From contig NZ_BBCB01000020.1 in the NCBI RefSeq assembly GCF_001311825.1, positions 1 through 41,536 of the forward strand: DNA of 41,536 nt, in the 5' to 3' direction. Both the position numbers and the translations under genes were made by a program. The stretch comes from Salidesulfovibrio brasiliensis JCM 12178. Lineage in GTDB: Bacteria; Desulfobacterota; Desulfovibrionia; Desulfovibrionales; Desulfovibrionaceae. The notes under the pieces were generated by a model. That model was given only the letters and a program-made list of their open reading frames with translations, was not told where the DNA came from and did not search any database. Within the stretch, counting starts at the first letter, position 1; every line of letters starts with the position of its first letter. Of the stretch, positions 7,681 through 17,620 are shown piece after piece.

Positions 7681-8895
7681 TTATCCGAAGGTTTTGCGCA
7701 TGTGCTCCATGAGCGTGACCATGCGGTGTTCGTAGGTGTGCTCGGCCAGAATGCGCTTGCGAGCCGCATTTGCCACGGCCTCGCGTCCTTTCGGGTCGTC
7801 GAGGTAACGGGTGATGAGCCCTTCGATCTGGTCCTTATCGTCGTAGCAGATGACCTCGGTTTCCGGTTCGAAAAGGTCCTCGATGCCCTCGCGCCGGTCC
7901 GTGACAAGGAACGCGCCGCAGCACGGCACGTCAAAGACCCGCTGGTTCACTGCGCCGCGCATCTGGCGACTGGTACAGTTGAAGTTGACCTCGCTGGCAG
8001 GGTAGAAAATCGGAAGGTCGTTGTAATAACTCAGTTCCTTGTGATACCGCCAGCCCGGGAAATTCTTGTAGAGCTCGGTCCAGCCGTTGTCACCCACGAT
8101 GAGCGGCTCGAACGGCATGGTCCGGACGATGCACTCGCGCCGGTACAGGCAGGTGGCCAACCACGTGATATAGGTCTCGTATGCCAGCCGCTGCGGGGCC
8201 GGTACGTCTGCCAGCCGCTCGGCGAGATCCGGGCGCACTCTGGCTATGTATTGGCGTGCCGTGTCATCGTCCGCTTCGGCAAAGCCTTCCGCGAGGTCGA
8301 ATCCGGCTTCCACCAGCGCAAAGGACGCCTGTGCGGCCACGAAGCGGCGTTCGACCTTGGTTTTCATGGAGTTGCCCACAAAAGATACTCTGGCCCGCCA
8401 CTCCTCGGGTGCGTCCGTTCGGCCCGGCACGAACCGGGTCGGGTCGCAGCCCAGCGGCAGGTGGGCCACCGTGTCGAACCCCATGGTCGAAAGCAGTTTC
8501 ACCGTGCTGCTGTCCCAGGTGAATACCGCGGTGCGGCATCCCGTCAGGTTTTGGTAGGTGTCCAGCAGCAGGAACGGGCTGTCCACGAACCACGAGGCCA
8601 GCGGCACGTCCGCTTCGTTGAGGATTTGCGCCAGCACGCCCTCATGATCCACTCCGAGGTGGTTGACCGTCAGCACGAAGTCCGGTCTGAAGCCGTTCAG
8701 CGCGGCGCGAACCGTGTTCACGAACGTGTCGAGGTCCATTTCCTTGGTGTTGAAGTCCAGCAGTTCGCACGGCACGTTCAGGCGGTCCAGCGCGGCGCGG
8801 ATTTCTCCGAGCAGGAAGTACTGACTGGTCATCAGCAGGATTCTGGGGAGTTTCTCCGGCAACTTCGGCGGGTTGTATCCTTCAAGATGTGTCAT
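7681..8895 (-). CDS. CgeB-like glycosyltransferase (DUF3880 plus glycosyltransferase group 1)
   Basis: 404 aa. The first half matches the CgeB/DUF3880 type: LLMTSQYFLLGEI, then FVLTVNHLGVDHEGVL and SWFVDSPFLLLD. The second half is a glycosyltransferase-like Rossmann domain with GDNGWTELY, then FDVPCCGAFLVTDRR and the terminal helix RILAEHTYEHRM. Proteins of this type sit in O-antigen, flagellar-glycan or maturation loci and probably transfer a sugar from an activated donor. Pairing with the GT9 gene suggests a shared surface-glycan step. Acceptor and donor are unknown. Confidence 0.8.
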   Translation of the reverse strand: MTHLEGYNPPKLPEKLPRILLMTSQYFLLGEIRAALDRLNVPCELLDFNTKEMDLDTFVNTVRAALNGFRPDFVLTVNHLGVDHEGVLAQILNEADVPLASWFVDSPFLLLDTYQNLTGCRTAVFTWDSSTVKLLSTMGFDTVAHLPLGCDPTRFVPGRTDAPEEWRARVSFVGNSMKTKVERRFVAAQASFALVEAGFDLAEGFAEADDDTARQYIARVRPDLAERLADVPAPQRLAYETYITWLATCLYRRECIVRTMPFEPLIVGDNGWTELYKNFPGWRYHKELSYYNDLPIFYPASEVNFNCTSRQMRGAVNQRVFDVPCCGAFLVTDRREGIEDLFEPETEVICYDDKDQIEGLITRYLDDPKGREAVANAARKRILAEHTYEHRMVTLMEHMRKTFG

Positions 8896-8984
8896 GTCTC
8901 GACATGTACCGCTCGGCGGCGGTTATGTCCATATCCTTATGAGATATACGCGGGGGTGTTGCGCGTTTGTCGGTGGCGGGGCCG

Positions 8985-9470
8985 CTACTTCCGGCAGTGC
9001 TGTTTTTCGTGCTGCTGCAACCATCCCTTCATGCCGAGATCGCCGTCAGCGCCGCCGAAGCCGATGAGCTTGCCGTCGGAGCCGTTGATGCGGTGGCAGG
9101 GGTAGACCAGCGGCCATGGGTTGTTACGCATGGCCTGACCGGCGGCCCGGAAGGCCTTGGGGCTTCCGGCCATTTCCGCGAGTTGCTTGTAGGTTTTCAC
9201 GTCGCCGCTGGGGACGTTGTCGCGCAGGGCCTTGAGGGCGGCGCGGTGGAAGGGTGGCAGGGCGTCGATGTCGAGCGGCAGGTCGGGCCAGTCCGGGTTT
9301 TGTCCCGCCACGTAGCGTTCAAGGGCGGCGAGCAGTTTCCGGGCCGTGGCCGAAGGGTCCGGGGATGCGGTGGCGTCCTTTGCCCACTTGAGGTGCAGGG
9401 CCTTGATGGTTTCGCCGTTCCATTCCAGTTCAAGGGCGAGGGGAGCGGCGACGATGGTTTCCGAGCGCAT
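8985..9470 (-). CDS. ogt: Methylated-DNA-protein-cysteine methyltransferase
   Basis: 161 aa. The C-terminal MGMT domain carries the active-site YPCHRI with Cys125 and the helix-turn-helix region VPSGDVKTYKQLAEMAG. The AFRAAGQAMRNNP segment includes the arginine finger and the Asn hinge. It repairs O6-alkylguanine by moving the alkyl group irreversibly to its own cysteine. The N-terminal domain is short and lacks the Ada zinc site, so it is Ogt/AGT-like, not the Ada sensor. It starts one base after the end of the radical SAM gene, so the two are probably co-transcribed. Confidence 0.92.
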   Translation of the reverse strand: MRSETIVAAPLALELEWNGETIKALHLKWAKDATASPDPSATARKLLAALERYVAGQNPDWPDLPLDIDALPPFHRAALKALRDNVPSGDVKTYKQLAEMAGSPKAFRAAGQAMRNNPWPLVYPCHRINGSDGKLIGFGGADGDLGMKGWLQQHEKQHCRK

Positions 9471-9471
9471 G

Positions 9472-10445
9472 TCAAGCCTCCTTGGCGTTGGGGTCCCAAG
9501 TGGATGGCGGGCCGGACTGTGCGCCGTTGCGCTTGGCCTGCCAGATTTCGTGGGTTTCCAGATGTGCGCGCACGGCGTTCAGGGTGGCGTTGCGGTCGCC
9601 AGCCCAGTCCGGGGCGAGCAGTTCGTCGTGCGCGGGGTCGCCGTGCAGGCGGTGGACCACCATGTCGGGCCGCAAAATCTCCAGCGAACGGCCGAGGCCG
9701 TCGAGGTACTCGTCGCGCGACATGGGCTCGTATGTCCCGTCGCGCCACCAGCGGGCCACGGTGGTCCCTTTGCAGACGTAGAGATTGTGAAATTTGATGC
9801 CGTGGACGGGCAGGGAGGCCGTGAAGCGGGTCGTGGCCACGAGGTCGTCGGCGGTTTCCCTGCCTTCTGGTGCGGGCAGTCCGCCAACCGCGTGGGCCAC
9901 CACGTTTAGCCCGGCGTCGGCGGCCATGCGCGCGGCCGTTTCGAAATCCGCAGCGGTGTGGCCCCGGTTGATGTGCCGGAGGGTGTCGTCGCGGCTGGAT
10001 TGCAGGCCGAGCTCAAGGGTGACGAGGCCGACGCCGTGGCGTTCCCTGAGGTCGGCGAGCAGGTCGATTTTCTGCTGATCGAGGCAGTCGGGCCGGGTGC
10101 CGATGCTGATGGCGCAGAGACTCGGCAGGCCGTGGAGTTCGTCAAGGACGGTGCGGATGCGCTCAAGCGGCCCGTACGTGTTGGAGTAGGATTGCAGGTA
10201 GGCCATGAACAACCGCACTTTGTAGCGTTTTGCGAGACGTTCGCGCCAGTGGTCCCACTGTTCGGCGAGGGTCATGCTGCCGGAAAGACCGGAGCCGGAG
10301 CCGGAGGGATTGCAGAACGCGCAACCGCTTCCCGACAGGTGCCGTCGCGGTTGGGACAGGAGAACCCGGCGTCGAGGGGCACTTTTTGCACCCGTTCACC
10401 AAAGGTGCGGCGCAGAAAAACGTTGAGCGAATAATAGCGATGCAT
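9472..10445 (-). CDS. YhcC/TIGR01212-type radical SAM protein (frameshifted)
   Basis: The gene is split between two frames. The 5' part encodes MHRYYSLNVFLRRTF and PLDAGFSCPNRDGT; the 3' part starts MTLAEQWDHW and runs to the end. Adding one G at about 10325 (minus-strand GCGGTTGC to GCGGGTTGC) joins them and restores TCREAGCAFCN, so all three cluster cysteines appear. The repaired protein is about 324 aa, normal for this family, whose members bind a [4Fe-4S] cluster and S-adenosylmethionine. The substrate is not established. The start is taken at ATG 10445 just before the conserved RYYSLN; a longer N-terminus is possible. The frameshift looks like a sequencing error. Confidence 0.82.
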
Positions 10446-10554
10446 CGTGAAGTTGCCGGAAAGCCCGTTTTTTTTGACCCGCGTGGGCTGCGGGCTGTTG
10501 CGGGACGTGATTACATCTGGTACCAAACCTTGATTGAACGTGTACGCTAGCGCA

Positions 10555-10572
10555 TTTCCCCGCCCGGGGAAA
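10555..10572. other. Hairpin in the mreB leader
   Basis: TTTCCCCG and CGGGGAAA form a perfect 8-base stem with a CC loop, flanked by GCGC on both sides. It lies 41 bases upstream of mreB, inside the divergent region between the radical SAM gene and mreB, and could shape the 5' end of the mreB transcript. Confidence 0.4.
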
Positions 10573-10612
10573 GATCGCGCAAGACGATAAATCCGACTTA
10601 ACCGGGGGATAA

Positions 10613-11655
<1,043 letters not shown>

Positions 11656-11656
11656 C

Positions 11657-12505
11657 GTGACCAAGCCCAAAAGAATCGCTCTGCTGGTCGTTCTGTGCCT
11701 GTTTGCGTACCTGAGTCTCTACACGTGGAACCTCAGGACCGGGTATCTTGACGATCTTTCCAGCCGCACCGGGCTCGACGTGGCCGGATGGGTCATCCGG
11801 CCCGGCCAGTGGGTGGCGGGGCAGGCCGTCGGTTTTTGGGAACGCTACATCCATCTGGTGGGCCTCAAGCAGGAAAACGACCGCCTGAAGGACGAGTTGC
11901 ACGCCGTGCGGCTCGAAAACCTCAAGATGCGCGAGCGCGTGGCTGCGGCGTCGAGGCTGGAGCGTATGCTCGGCTTTGTGGAGCCGCGGGGCTGGACCGT
12001 ATCCGGTGCCCGCGTCATCGCCCACAGGCTCGGGCCTGCGGCCGCGCTGGAGACCGTGACCATCGACAAGGGCACCCTGAGCGGCGCAGAGGCGGGCGAT
12101 CCCGCCGTGTGCCTGCGGGGGGTGGTGGGGCGCGTGCTCAAGACAGGGTTCAGCAACTCGCAGGTTCTCCTGATAACCGACCCCAACAGCCGTGTGGCGG
12201 TGCAGGGCGACGTGCACCGCTCGCAGGGCATCCTTGTCGGCAACGGGGCCAACGAGTCGCTCGAAGTCCGGTACATGAATCTCAACGCCGAGATCGAGCC
12301 TGACGAACTGCTCGTGACCTCGGGCATGGCGGGTGTTTTTCCCAAGGGGCTTCCCGTGGCCCGCATCACCGATGTCCGACGGTCCGACATCTCCCTTTTC
12401 CTGACCATTATCGCAGAACCGCTCGTGGATCCCTCCCAGCTCGAAGAACTGCTCCTGCTCGATCGCGCGCCCGCCGAGGAGGAAGGTCATGCGGCGGGAG
12501 AATAA
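11657..12505 (+). CDS. mreC: Rod shape-determining protein MreC
   Basis: 282 aa from a GTG one base after the mreB stop. There is one N-terminal membrane span (IALLVVLCLFAYLSLYTW), then a coiled-coil stretch (LVGLKQENDRLKDELHAVRLEN) and the periplasmic beta domain with VIAHRLGPAAALETVTIDKGT and GVVGRVLKTG. MreC sits in the periplasm and activates PBP2 within the elongasome. The end overlaps mreD by 17 bases. Confidence 0.93.
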   Translation: MTKPKRIALLVVLCLFAYLSLYTWNLRTGYLDDLSSRTGLDVAGWVIRPGQWVAGQAVGFWERYIHLVGLKQENDRLKDELHAVRLENLKMRERVAAASRLERMLGFVEPRGWTVSGARVIAHRLGPAAALETVTIDKGTLSGAEAGDPAVCLRGVVGRVLKTGFSNSQVLLITDPNSRVAVQGDVHRSQGILVGNGANESLEVRYMNLNAEIEPDELLVTSGMAGVFPKGLPVARITDVRRSDISLFLTIIAEPLVDPSQLEELLLLDRAPAEEEGHAAGE

Positions 12506-12977
12506 CACGACGCTGGCGCTTGTCTGGTGGCTCGGCTACACCGCCGTGGCTGTCTGGGCGCAGAAGCTCCTGCCGGGCGTCGATTTTCTCGCGCCGGGGC
12601 TTGTGCTGGCCATGCAGGAGCGACCCGGATTGCGGCCCCTGCTGCTCGGTCTTTTCTGGATTCTCCTGCAGGAGGGCATGGGCGGGCTGTCGTTTGGTTA
12701 CGGCGTGGCGAGCTACGGATTTCTGGCGCTTGCGTTCGCCATGGGCCGCTGGATGTTCGAAGGCAGAAGCGTACTCTTCATGTGCCTGCTGGGCGTCTTC
12801 ATGGGAGTGATGCACCCGTTGCTCACGTCCGGGCTGTTGTCGCTGGAGACCATGGAGACGACCATGAGCCGCACGATTGCAGAAGGCGTGGCGCAGGCAG
12901 TGGTTTTCCCGGTGGTCTGGTGGCTGGCTTCGCGATTCTTTCCCAAGGGGTTGAAGGCTGATGGCGCACCTCTCTAA
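12489..12977 (+). CDS. mreD: Rod shape-determining protein MreD
   Basis: 162 aa, strongly hydrophobic with about five membrane spans. Length and position between mreC and mrdA identify it. MreD is an inner-membrane partner of MreC in the elongasome. It overlaps both neighbours (mreC by 17 bases, mrdA by 17 bases), which points to coupled translation. Sequence alone is poorly conserved, so the call rests partly on order. Confidence 0.88.
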   Translation: MRRENNTTLALVWWLGYTAVAVWAQKLLPGVDFLAPGLVLAMQERPGLRPLLLGLFWILLQEGMGGLSFGYGVASYGFLALAFAMGRWMFEGRSVLFMCLLGVFMGVMHPLLTSGLLSLETMETTMSRTIAEGVAQAVVFPVVWWLASRFFPKGLKADGAPL

Positions 12978-14832
12978 TCAGAACGAACAGCAGCCGCCTC
13001 GTCATGGGCTGCTTCTGCTGCAGGCGCTCATTCTCGGCCTGTTCTGCCTGTTCGCGCTGCGCCTGTGGTATCTGCAAATTCATCGCGGTGAGGTCTTTTC
13101 GGTTTTGGCCCGCGAGAATCAGCTCCGGCAGGAAGCGATTTTTGCGCCCCGTGGACTCATCCGCGACCGCAACGGCAAGCTGTTGGCCGTAAACGAGCCC
13201 GCCTACGCGCTGGGACTGGTTCGCGAGGACTGCAAGGATGTGGACGCCACGCTGGAGCAGGTGGCCGACTGGACCGGCGAGCCGCTCTCCGCGCTCAAGG
13301 AGACCTACAGCAAGAAACGCAGGCTGGTGAAGCCGTTCGAGCCGCTTATTCTTATCCCTGATCTGACGTTTGACCAGATGGCCCTTTTCGAGGCCAACAA
13401 GCTGGAATGGCCGGGCCTTGAAATCCGCATCCGGCCGCGCCGCGTGTATACGCATGGCAAGCTTATGGCCCATGTGCTTGGCTACGTGGCCGAAGCCAAC
13501 GAGGCCGAGATGGAAAAGATCCCCTCACTGGCGCTCGGCGACGACGTGGGCAAGCTCGGGCTTGAACTCATGCTGGAGGAACGGCTGCGCGGCGAGAAGG
13601 GACTCATGCAGTACGAGGTGGATGTGAACGGCAGGCGGCTGGAAGGCCGGGTGCTCAAGCAGCCCCGCGCCGGGTATCAGGCGGTGCTGTCCATCGACCT
13701 CGGATTGCAGGAACTCATCATGGACTGGCTGCGCGACGAGGCCGGGTCCGTGGTGGTCATGGACGCCGATACGGGCCAACTGTTGGCCATAGTCAGTTCG
13801 CCATCCTTTGATTCCAATGCGTTTACCGCCGGACTCAGCCCGGAGCAGTGGGCCAAGCTGCGCGACGACCCCATGCACCCCATGCAGAACCGGCCCATCC
13901 AGTCCACCTATCCGCCGGGGTCGGTGTTCAAGCACGTGGTGGCCGGGGCCGGGCTGGCAAACGGCATGCTCGACCCCTCGGAAAAGGTCAACTGCACCGG
14001 GGCGACGAGGCTTGGCAGCCACACCTTCCGCTGCTGGCGCTGGCGCTGGGGCGGACACGGTTCCACGGACCTGCTCAAGGCGCTCACCGAATCCTGCGAC
14101 GTCTATTTTTACAAGCTCGGGCGACGGCTGGGCGTGGACCGCATCAGCGAGTACGCCAAGGCCGCCGGGTTCGGCGCCCGCACAGGCATCCAGCTGCCGC
14201 ACGAGAAGCCGGGTATCATCCCCACCCGCGAGTGGAAGCTGCGGGCGCGCGGCGAGCGCTGGCAGGGCGGCGACGACCTGAACCTTTCCATCGGGCAGGG
14301 CTTCACGCTGGTGACGCCGCTTCAGGTGGCGCGGTTCGTCAGTGCGGTCATCAACGGCGGCAAGCTGCTCAAGCCGGAACTGCTCAAGGACGGCAGGGTC
14401 ACGGTGCAGGGATTGCTGCCTTCCAGACCCGAACATCTGAAGCGGCTCAAGGACGCCTTCGTCAATACGGTAGACGGTGCGCGCGGCACGGCCCGCAGGC
14501 TTCGCACCAAGGATGTGACCGTGGGCGGAAAGACCGGCACCGCGCAGGTTGTGCGGCTCACCGACGAGCTCCGCAAGCTCAAGGATCATGAGATACCCTA
14601 TAAATATCGGGACCATGCGTGGATGGCGGCTTTTGCCGAGCAGGGCGACCGCCGGTACGCCATTGTGGCCATGATTGAGCACGGCCTGCACGGTTCCAGC
14701 GGCGCAGGGCCGGTCATCAAGGCAGTCATTGAGTATCTTTTCCATGACAAGATTCTGAAAAAGAAGCGGAAAAAGCCGATTGTGAAAAAAGTGACCAATA
14801 CGGCGTCCAATGCCTCGGGCGGGGAGGAGTGA
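12961..14832 (+). CDS. mrdA: Penicillin-binding protein 2 (peptidoglycan transpeptidase)
   Basis: 623 aa. A single N-terminal membrane span (LLLLQALILGLFCLFALRL) is followed by the PBP dimer domain (REAIFAPRGLIRDRNG type) and the transpeptidase domain. The catalytic motifs are visible: SVFK with Ser321, SCD at about 378-380, and KTGT at about 524. The C-terminus is lysine-rich (KKKRKKPIVKKV). It cross-links new peptidoglycan during lateral growth with RodA as the glycosyltransferase. The gene lies between mreD and rodA in one operon. Confidence 0.95.
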   Translation: MAHLSNQNEQQPPRHGLLLLQALILGLFCLFALRLWYLQIHRGEVFSVLARENQLRQEAIFAPRGLIRDRNGKLLAVNEPAYALGLVREDCKDVDATLEQVADWTGEPLSALKETYSKKRRLVKPFEPLILIPDLTFDQMALFEANKLEWPGLEIRIRPRRVYTHGKLMAHVLGYVAEANEAEMEKIPSLALGDDVGKLGLELMLEERLRGEKGLMQYEVDVNGRRLEGRVLKQPRAGYQAVLSIDLGLQELIMDWLRDEAGSVVVMDADTGQLLAIVSSPSFDSNAFTAGLSPEQWAKLRDDPMHPMQNRPIQSTYPPGSVFKHVVAGAGLANGMLDPSEKVNCTGATRLGSHTFRCWRWRWGGHGSTDLLKALTESCDVYFYKLGRRLGVDRISEYAKAAGFGARTGIQLPHEKPGIIPTREWKLRARGERWQGGDDLNLSIGQGFTLVTPLQVARFVSAVINGGKLLKPELLKDGRVTVQGLLPSRPEHLKRLKDAFVNTVDGARGTARRLRTKDVTVGGKTGTAQVVRLTDELRKLKDHEIPYKYRDHAWMAAFAEQGDRRYAIVAMIEHGLHGSSGAGPVIKAVIEYLFHDKILKKKRKKPIVKKVTNTASNASGGEE

Positions 14833-14836
14833 GCCA

Positions 14837-15943
14837 ATGGCCGTTGACAGACGACTCATTCTCCATATCAACTGGCAGCTCATCGGCTTGACGCTGGTCC
14901 TCTTTCTTGCCGGGGTGCTGAACCTCTATTCCGCAAGCGGGTTCCGGCTGGAGGACGGCATGAGCGTGGCGCCGTTCTATCAGAAACAGCTCGTCTGGGG
15001 GCTGATGGGCATGGTGGGCATGATCGTGTTCATGCTTCCCAACTACCGGCACCTCAAGACCATCGCGTGGCCGCTCTTTTGGTTTACCTGCCTGCTGTTG
15101 CTGGCCGTGTTTTTTGCGGGCAAGACAATCTACGGGGCCAAGCGCTGGCTGGATCTCGGGTTCATGAATTTTCAGCCCAGCGAAATGGCCAAGATCTGCA
15201 TCCTGATCATTGGAGCGCGCATCCTTGCGGACGAGCGCGAACCGCTGGGGTTTGGCAGACTGGCCTATGTCGTTGGGGTGGGGCTTATCCCGGCAGGCAT
15301 GGTCATTCGCCAGCCCGACCTCGGCTCCGGGCTGTCCATTCTCATGATTCTCGGCGGCATGATTCTCTACCGGGGCGTCACGGGCCGGGTCTTCAAGACC
15401 ATGATAGTGGCAATCCCGGCATTGGCGCCGCTTTCGTGGTTTTTCCTGCATGATTATCAGAAACAGCGCATCCTGACGTTTCTTGATCCCGCCAAGGATC
15501 CGCTCGGTTCGGGATACCATATCATTCAATCGCAAATCGCCATCGGGTCCGGGCGATTCTGGGGCAAGGGGTTTCTGGAGGGCACGCAGTCCCAGCTGCG
15601 TTTTCTGCCGGAAAAACATACCGACTTCGCCATTGCGGTTTTCGGTGAGGAATGGGGGTTTGCCGGGACCATGATCCTGCTCACCCTGTTCTGCTATTTT
15701 CTGTATCAGATGGTCACAATCGCCAGAGACGCCAAGGACCTCTTCGGCAGTTATCTGGCGGCCGGTGTGTTCTTCTATTTTTTCTGGCAAATCCTAATCA
15801 ACATGGGTATGGTTCTCGGGCTTATGCCCGTAGTTGGCATACCCTTGCCGTTCGTGAGTTACGGCGGTAGCGCAACGCTTGTGAATTTTTGCCTGATCGG
15901 CCTTGTGCTGAATGTGTCAATGCGCCGGTTCCTGTTCAAGTAA
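14837..15943 (+). CDS. rodA: Peptidoglycan glycosyltransferase RodA
   Basis: 368 aa from ATG 14837, preceded by GGGGAGGAG. It is a SEDS-family membrane protein with about ten spans and the typical segments YGAKRWLDLG, FQPSEMAK, QPDLGSG and, near the end, GIPLPFVSYGGSA. RodA polymerises lipid II into glycan strands together with PBP2. It is the last gene of the rod operon, 30 bases before the bactofilin gene. Confidence 0.96.
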   Translation: MAVDRRLILHINWQLIGLTLVLFLAGVLNLYSASGFRLEDGMSVAPFYQKQLVWGLMGMVGMIVFMLPNYRHLKTIAWPLFWFTCLLLLAVFFAGKTIYGAKRWLDLGFMNFQPSEMAKICILIIGARILADEREPLGFGRLAYVVGVGLIPAGMVIRQPDLGSGLSILMILGGMILYRGVTGRVFKTMIVAIPALAPLSWFFLHDYQKQRILTFLDPAKDPLGSGYHIIQSQIAIGSGRFWGKGFLEGTQSQLRFLPEKHTDFAIAVFGEEWGFAGTMILLTLFCYFLYQMVTIARDAKDLFGSYLAAGVFFYFFWQILINMGMVLGLMPVVGIPLPFVSYGGSATLVNFCLIGLVLNVSMRRFLFK

Positions 15944-15973
15944 CCGTGAGCGAAAGGTCTTCTGGAGGCGTTC

Positions 15974-16336
15974 GTGGCTAGAGATGAGATCAATGCGTTC
16001 CTGGGAGCGGGGACGAACTACAGCGGAAAGCTGAACTTTCAGGGTGCTGTCAGAATTGACGGGCATTTTGAGGGAGAAGTTATATCGGACGGCACGCTTG
16101 TCGTGGGGCAGGATGCCGTTGTCGAGGGGCAGGTCCATGTGGGCCAGCTCGTCCTTTCTGGAAATATCCGGGGTGAGGTTGTCGCCGCCGAGAAGGTCGT
16201 GCTGCACAAGTCGGCCAACCTGATCGGCGACATAAAGACCCCGGTTTTGGTGGTTGAGGAAGGAGCGGTACTCGAAGGGCGGCTGACCATGGGCAGCCTC
16301 GAAACCGTTCCGGAGCTTCCGGTTGAAGCCGAATAG
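15974..16336 (+). CDS. Bactofilin (polymer-forming cytoskeletal protein)
   Basis: 120 aa from GTG 15974, with TGGAGG upstream. The core is a repeated beta-helix pattern, such as FQGAVRIDGHFEGEVISDG, VVGQDAVVEGQV, LSGNIRGEVVAAEKVVL and GDIKTPVLVVEEGAVLEG, typical of the DUF583 bactofilin family. Bactofilins polymerise without nucleotide on the inner membrane and localise cell-wall enzymes. Its place directly after the mre-rod operon and before the atp operon fits a morphogenesis role. Confidence 0.92.
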   Translation: MARDEINAFLGAGTNYSGKLNFQGAVRIDGHFEGEVISDGTLVVGQDAVVEGQVHVGQLVLSGNIRGEVVAAEKVVLHKSANLIGDIKTPVLVVEEGAVLEGRLTMGSLETVPELPVEAE

Positions 16337-16395
16337 GTATCCGGCAACACGGACGAAATAGCGCAAATCGCGGTGTGTCCGGCTGGAAAAAGCCT

Positions 16396-16424
16396 TTGAC
16401 ACACTCTGGAAAATTGGGTAAACG
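16396..16424 (+). promoter_or_regulatory. Candidate promoter of the atp operon
   Basis: A perfect TTGACA (16396-16401) and TAAACG (16419-16424) are separated by 17 bases, 47 bases before the atpF' start. The -10 match is poor (three of six), and TAAAAT at about 16440 is a second possibility. The region 16337-16470 is otherwise non-coding. Confidence 0.35.
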
Positions 16425-16470
16425 CCAGTGACTTTGCGCTAAAATTCACAACCTCTTGGGGGCACAAGGT

Positions 16471-16896
16471 ATGATAGATTTTACGCTACAGGGGATTTTG
16501 ATCCAGCTCGTGAACTTCCTGATCACGCTGGTGGGTCTGAACATCCTTCTTTTCCGCCCGATCCGCGAAATCATCAAGCAGCGCAGAGATTTGATGGCGG
16601 GTCAGATGGACAAGATCGAAACGTTCAGTTCCCAGGCGGAGAGCAAACTGAAGGGCTATGAAGAGCAACTTCAGGCTGCTCGCCAGGAAGGAAACGAAGT
16701 TCGCAACAAGCTTCGTGATGAGGGCGTGGCTGAAGAGCAGAAGCTGCTTTCCGTTGCCGGAGAGGAAGCTTCGCAGACGCTCAAGGCTGCTCGTACGGAA
16801 ATCGACGGTCAGGTGAAGACTGCCATGGAAGCGCTCGCCAAGGACATCGAAACCTACGCGAACAAAGCCACGGACAAGATTCTTGGCCAGGCCTAA
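16471..16896 (+). CDS. atpF': F0 ATP synthase subunit b' (peripheral stalk)
   Basis: 141 aa from ATG 16471; a TTG at 16456 would add five residues. One N-terminal membrane span (LIQLVNFLITLVGLNILLF) is followed by a long charged helix with the b-type motif FRPIREIIKQRRD. It forms the peripheral stalk together with the second b-type subunit downstream. Two different b genes in tandem is the pattern of Desulfovibrio-type and photosynthetic bacteria. Confidence 0.9.
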   Translation: MIDFTLQGILIQLVNFLITLVGLNILLFRPIREIIKQRRDLMAGQMDKIETFSSQAESKLKGYEEQLQAARQEGNEVRNKLRDEGVAEEQKLLSVAGEEASQTLKAARTEIDGQVKTAMEALAKDIETYANKATDKILGQA

Positions 16897-16921
16897 CGGA
16901 CGCATAGAGGAGGGTTTCATT

Positions 16922-17620
16922 TTGAAACGGTTGTACATTGTCGCAGCGATTCTCGTCTGTGCGCTGGCGTTCTCCACTGCTGCCGTCGCCAAGACCCAGC
17001 AGTCGGTCGCTCCGGTCGTTCAGGTCGCGAGCGCCGAGGTGAGCGAAGGCGAAAAGGTCGCCCATGAGCTGGCCAGCGAAGGCGAGGAAGTCGCCAAGGA
17101 AATCGCCGCCGAAGAACACGCCAAGGAAGGCGAACACCACGGTCTTCCCTGGAAGAACTACATGTGGCGCGTGATCAACTTCGTGTTGTTCATCGGCATT
17201 CTCGTTTATGCCGCGGGCGGCAAGATCAAGGCGTTTTTCGTCGGTCGTCGCTCCCAGATCAAGGATGACCTCGACAACCTGCAGGCTCGTCAGGCCGAGG
17301 CCGAGAAGAAGCTCAAGGGTGTCGAACAGTCCATCGCCAATCTCGAACAGGAGAAGAAGGCGATTCTGGACGAGGCCGAACAGCAGGGGCAGGCACTTCG
17401 CGAGGCCATCATCGAGAAGGCCAAGAAGGATGCCGAGGTCCTGAAGGATCAGGCCAAGCGCACCGCAGCCAACGAAGCCAAGGGTGCTCTGGACGACATG
17501 CGCGCCGAAGTGGCCGAACTCGTTGTCGCCGCCGCCGAAAAGATCGTCCGTGAAAAGCTTTCCGACGCTGAACACGACAAGCTCGTGGATGAATACTTAA
17601 ACAAGGTGGTGCTCAATTGA
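16922..17620 (+). CDS. atpF: F0 ATP synthase subunit b with N-terminal signal-peptide-like extension
   Basis: 232 aa from TTG 16922, chosen because GAGGAGGG lies eight bases upstream. Residues 1-23 look like a signal peptide (MKRLYIVAAILVCALAFSTA, then AVA). An acidic region of about 50 residues follows (EGEKVAHELASEGEEVAKE). The true membrane span is at about 82-99 (VINFVLFIGILVYAAGG), then a long coiled coil to the end. So the acidic part should lie in the periplasm. It is longer than E. coli b (156 aa). It joins F0 to F1 through the delta subunit encoded next. Confidence 0.9.
   Translation: MKRLYIVAAILVCALAFSTAAVAKTQQSVAPVVQVASAEVSEGEKVAHELASEGEEVAKEIAAEEHAKEGEHHGLPWKNYMWRVINFVLFIGILVYAAGGKIKAFFVGRRSQIKDDLDNLQARQAEAEKKLKGVEQSIANLEQEKKAILDEAEQQGQALREAIIEKAKKDAEVLKDQAKRTAANEAKGALDDMRAEVAELVVAAAEKIVREKLSDAEHDKLVDEYLNKVVLN

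Noticed and set aside
16345-16380. Weak inverted repeat (CCGGCAACAC / GTGTGTCCGG) after the bactofilin gene.
   Set aside because: Arms contain mismatches and no T run follows, so it is not called as a terminator.
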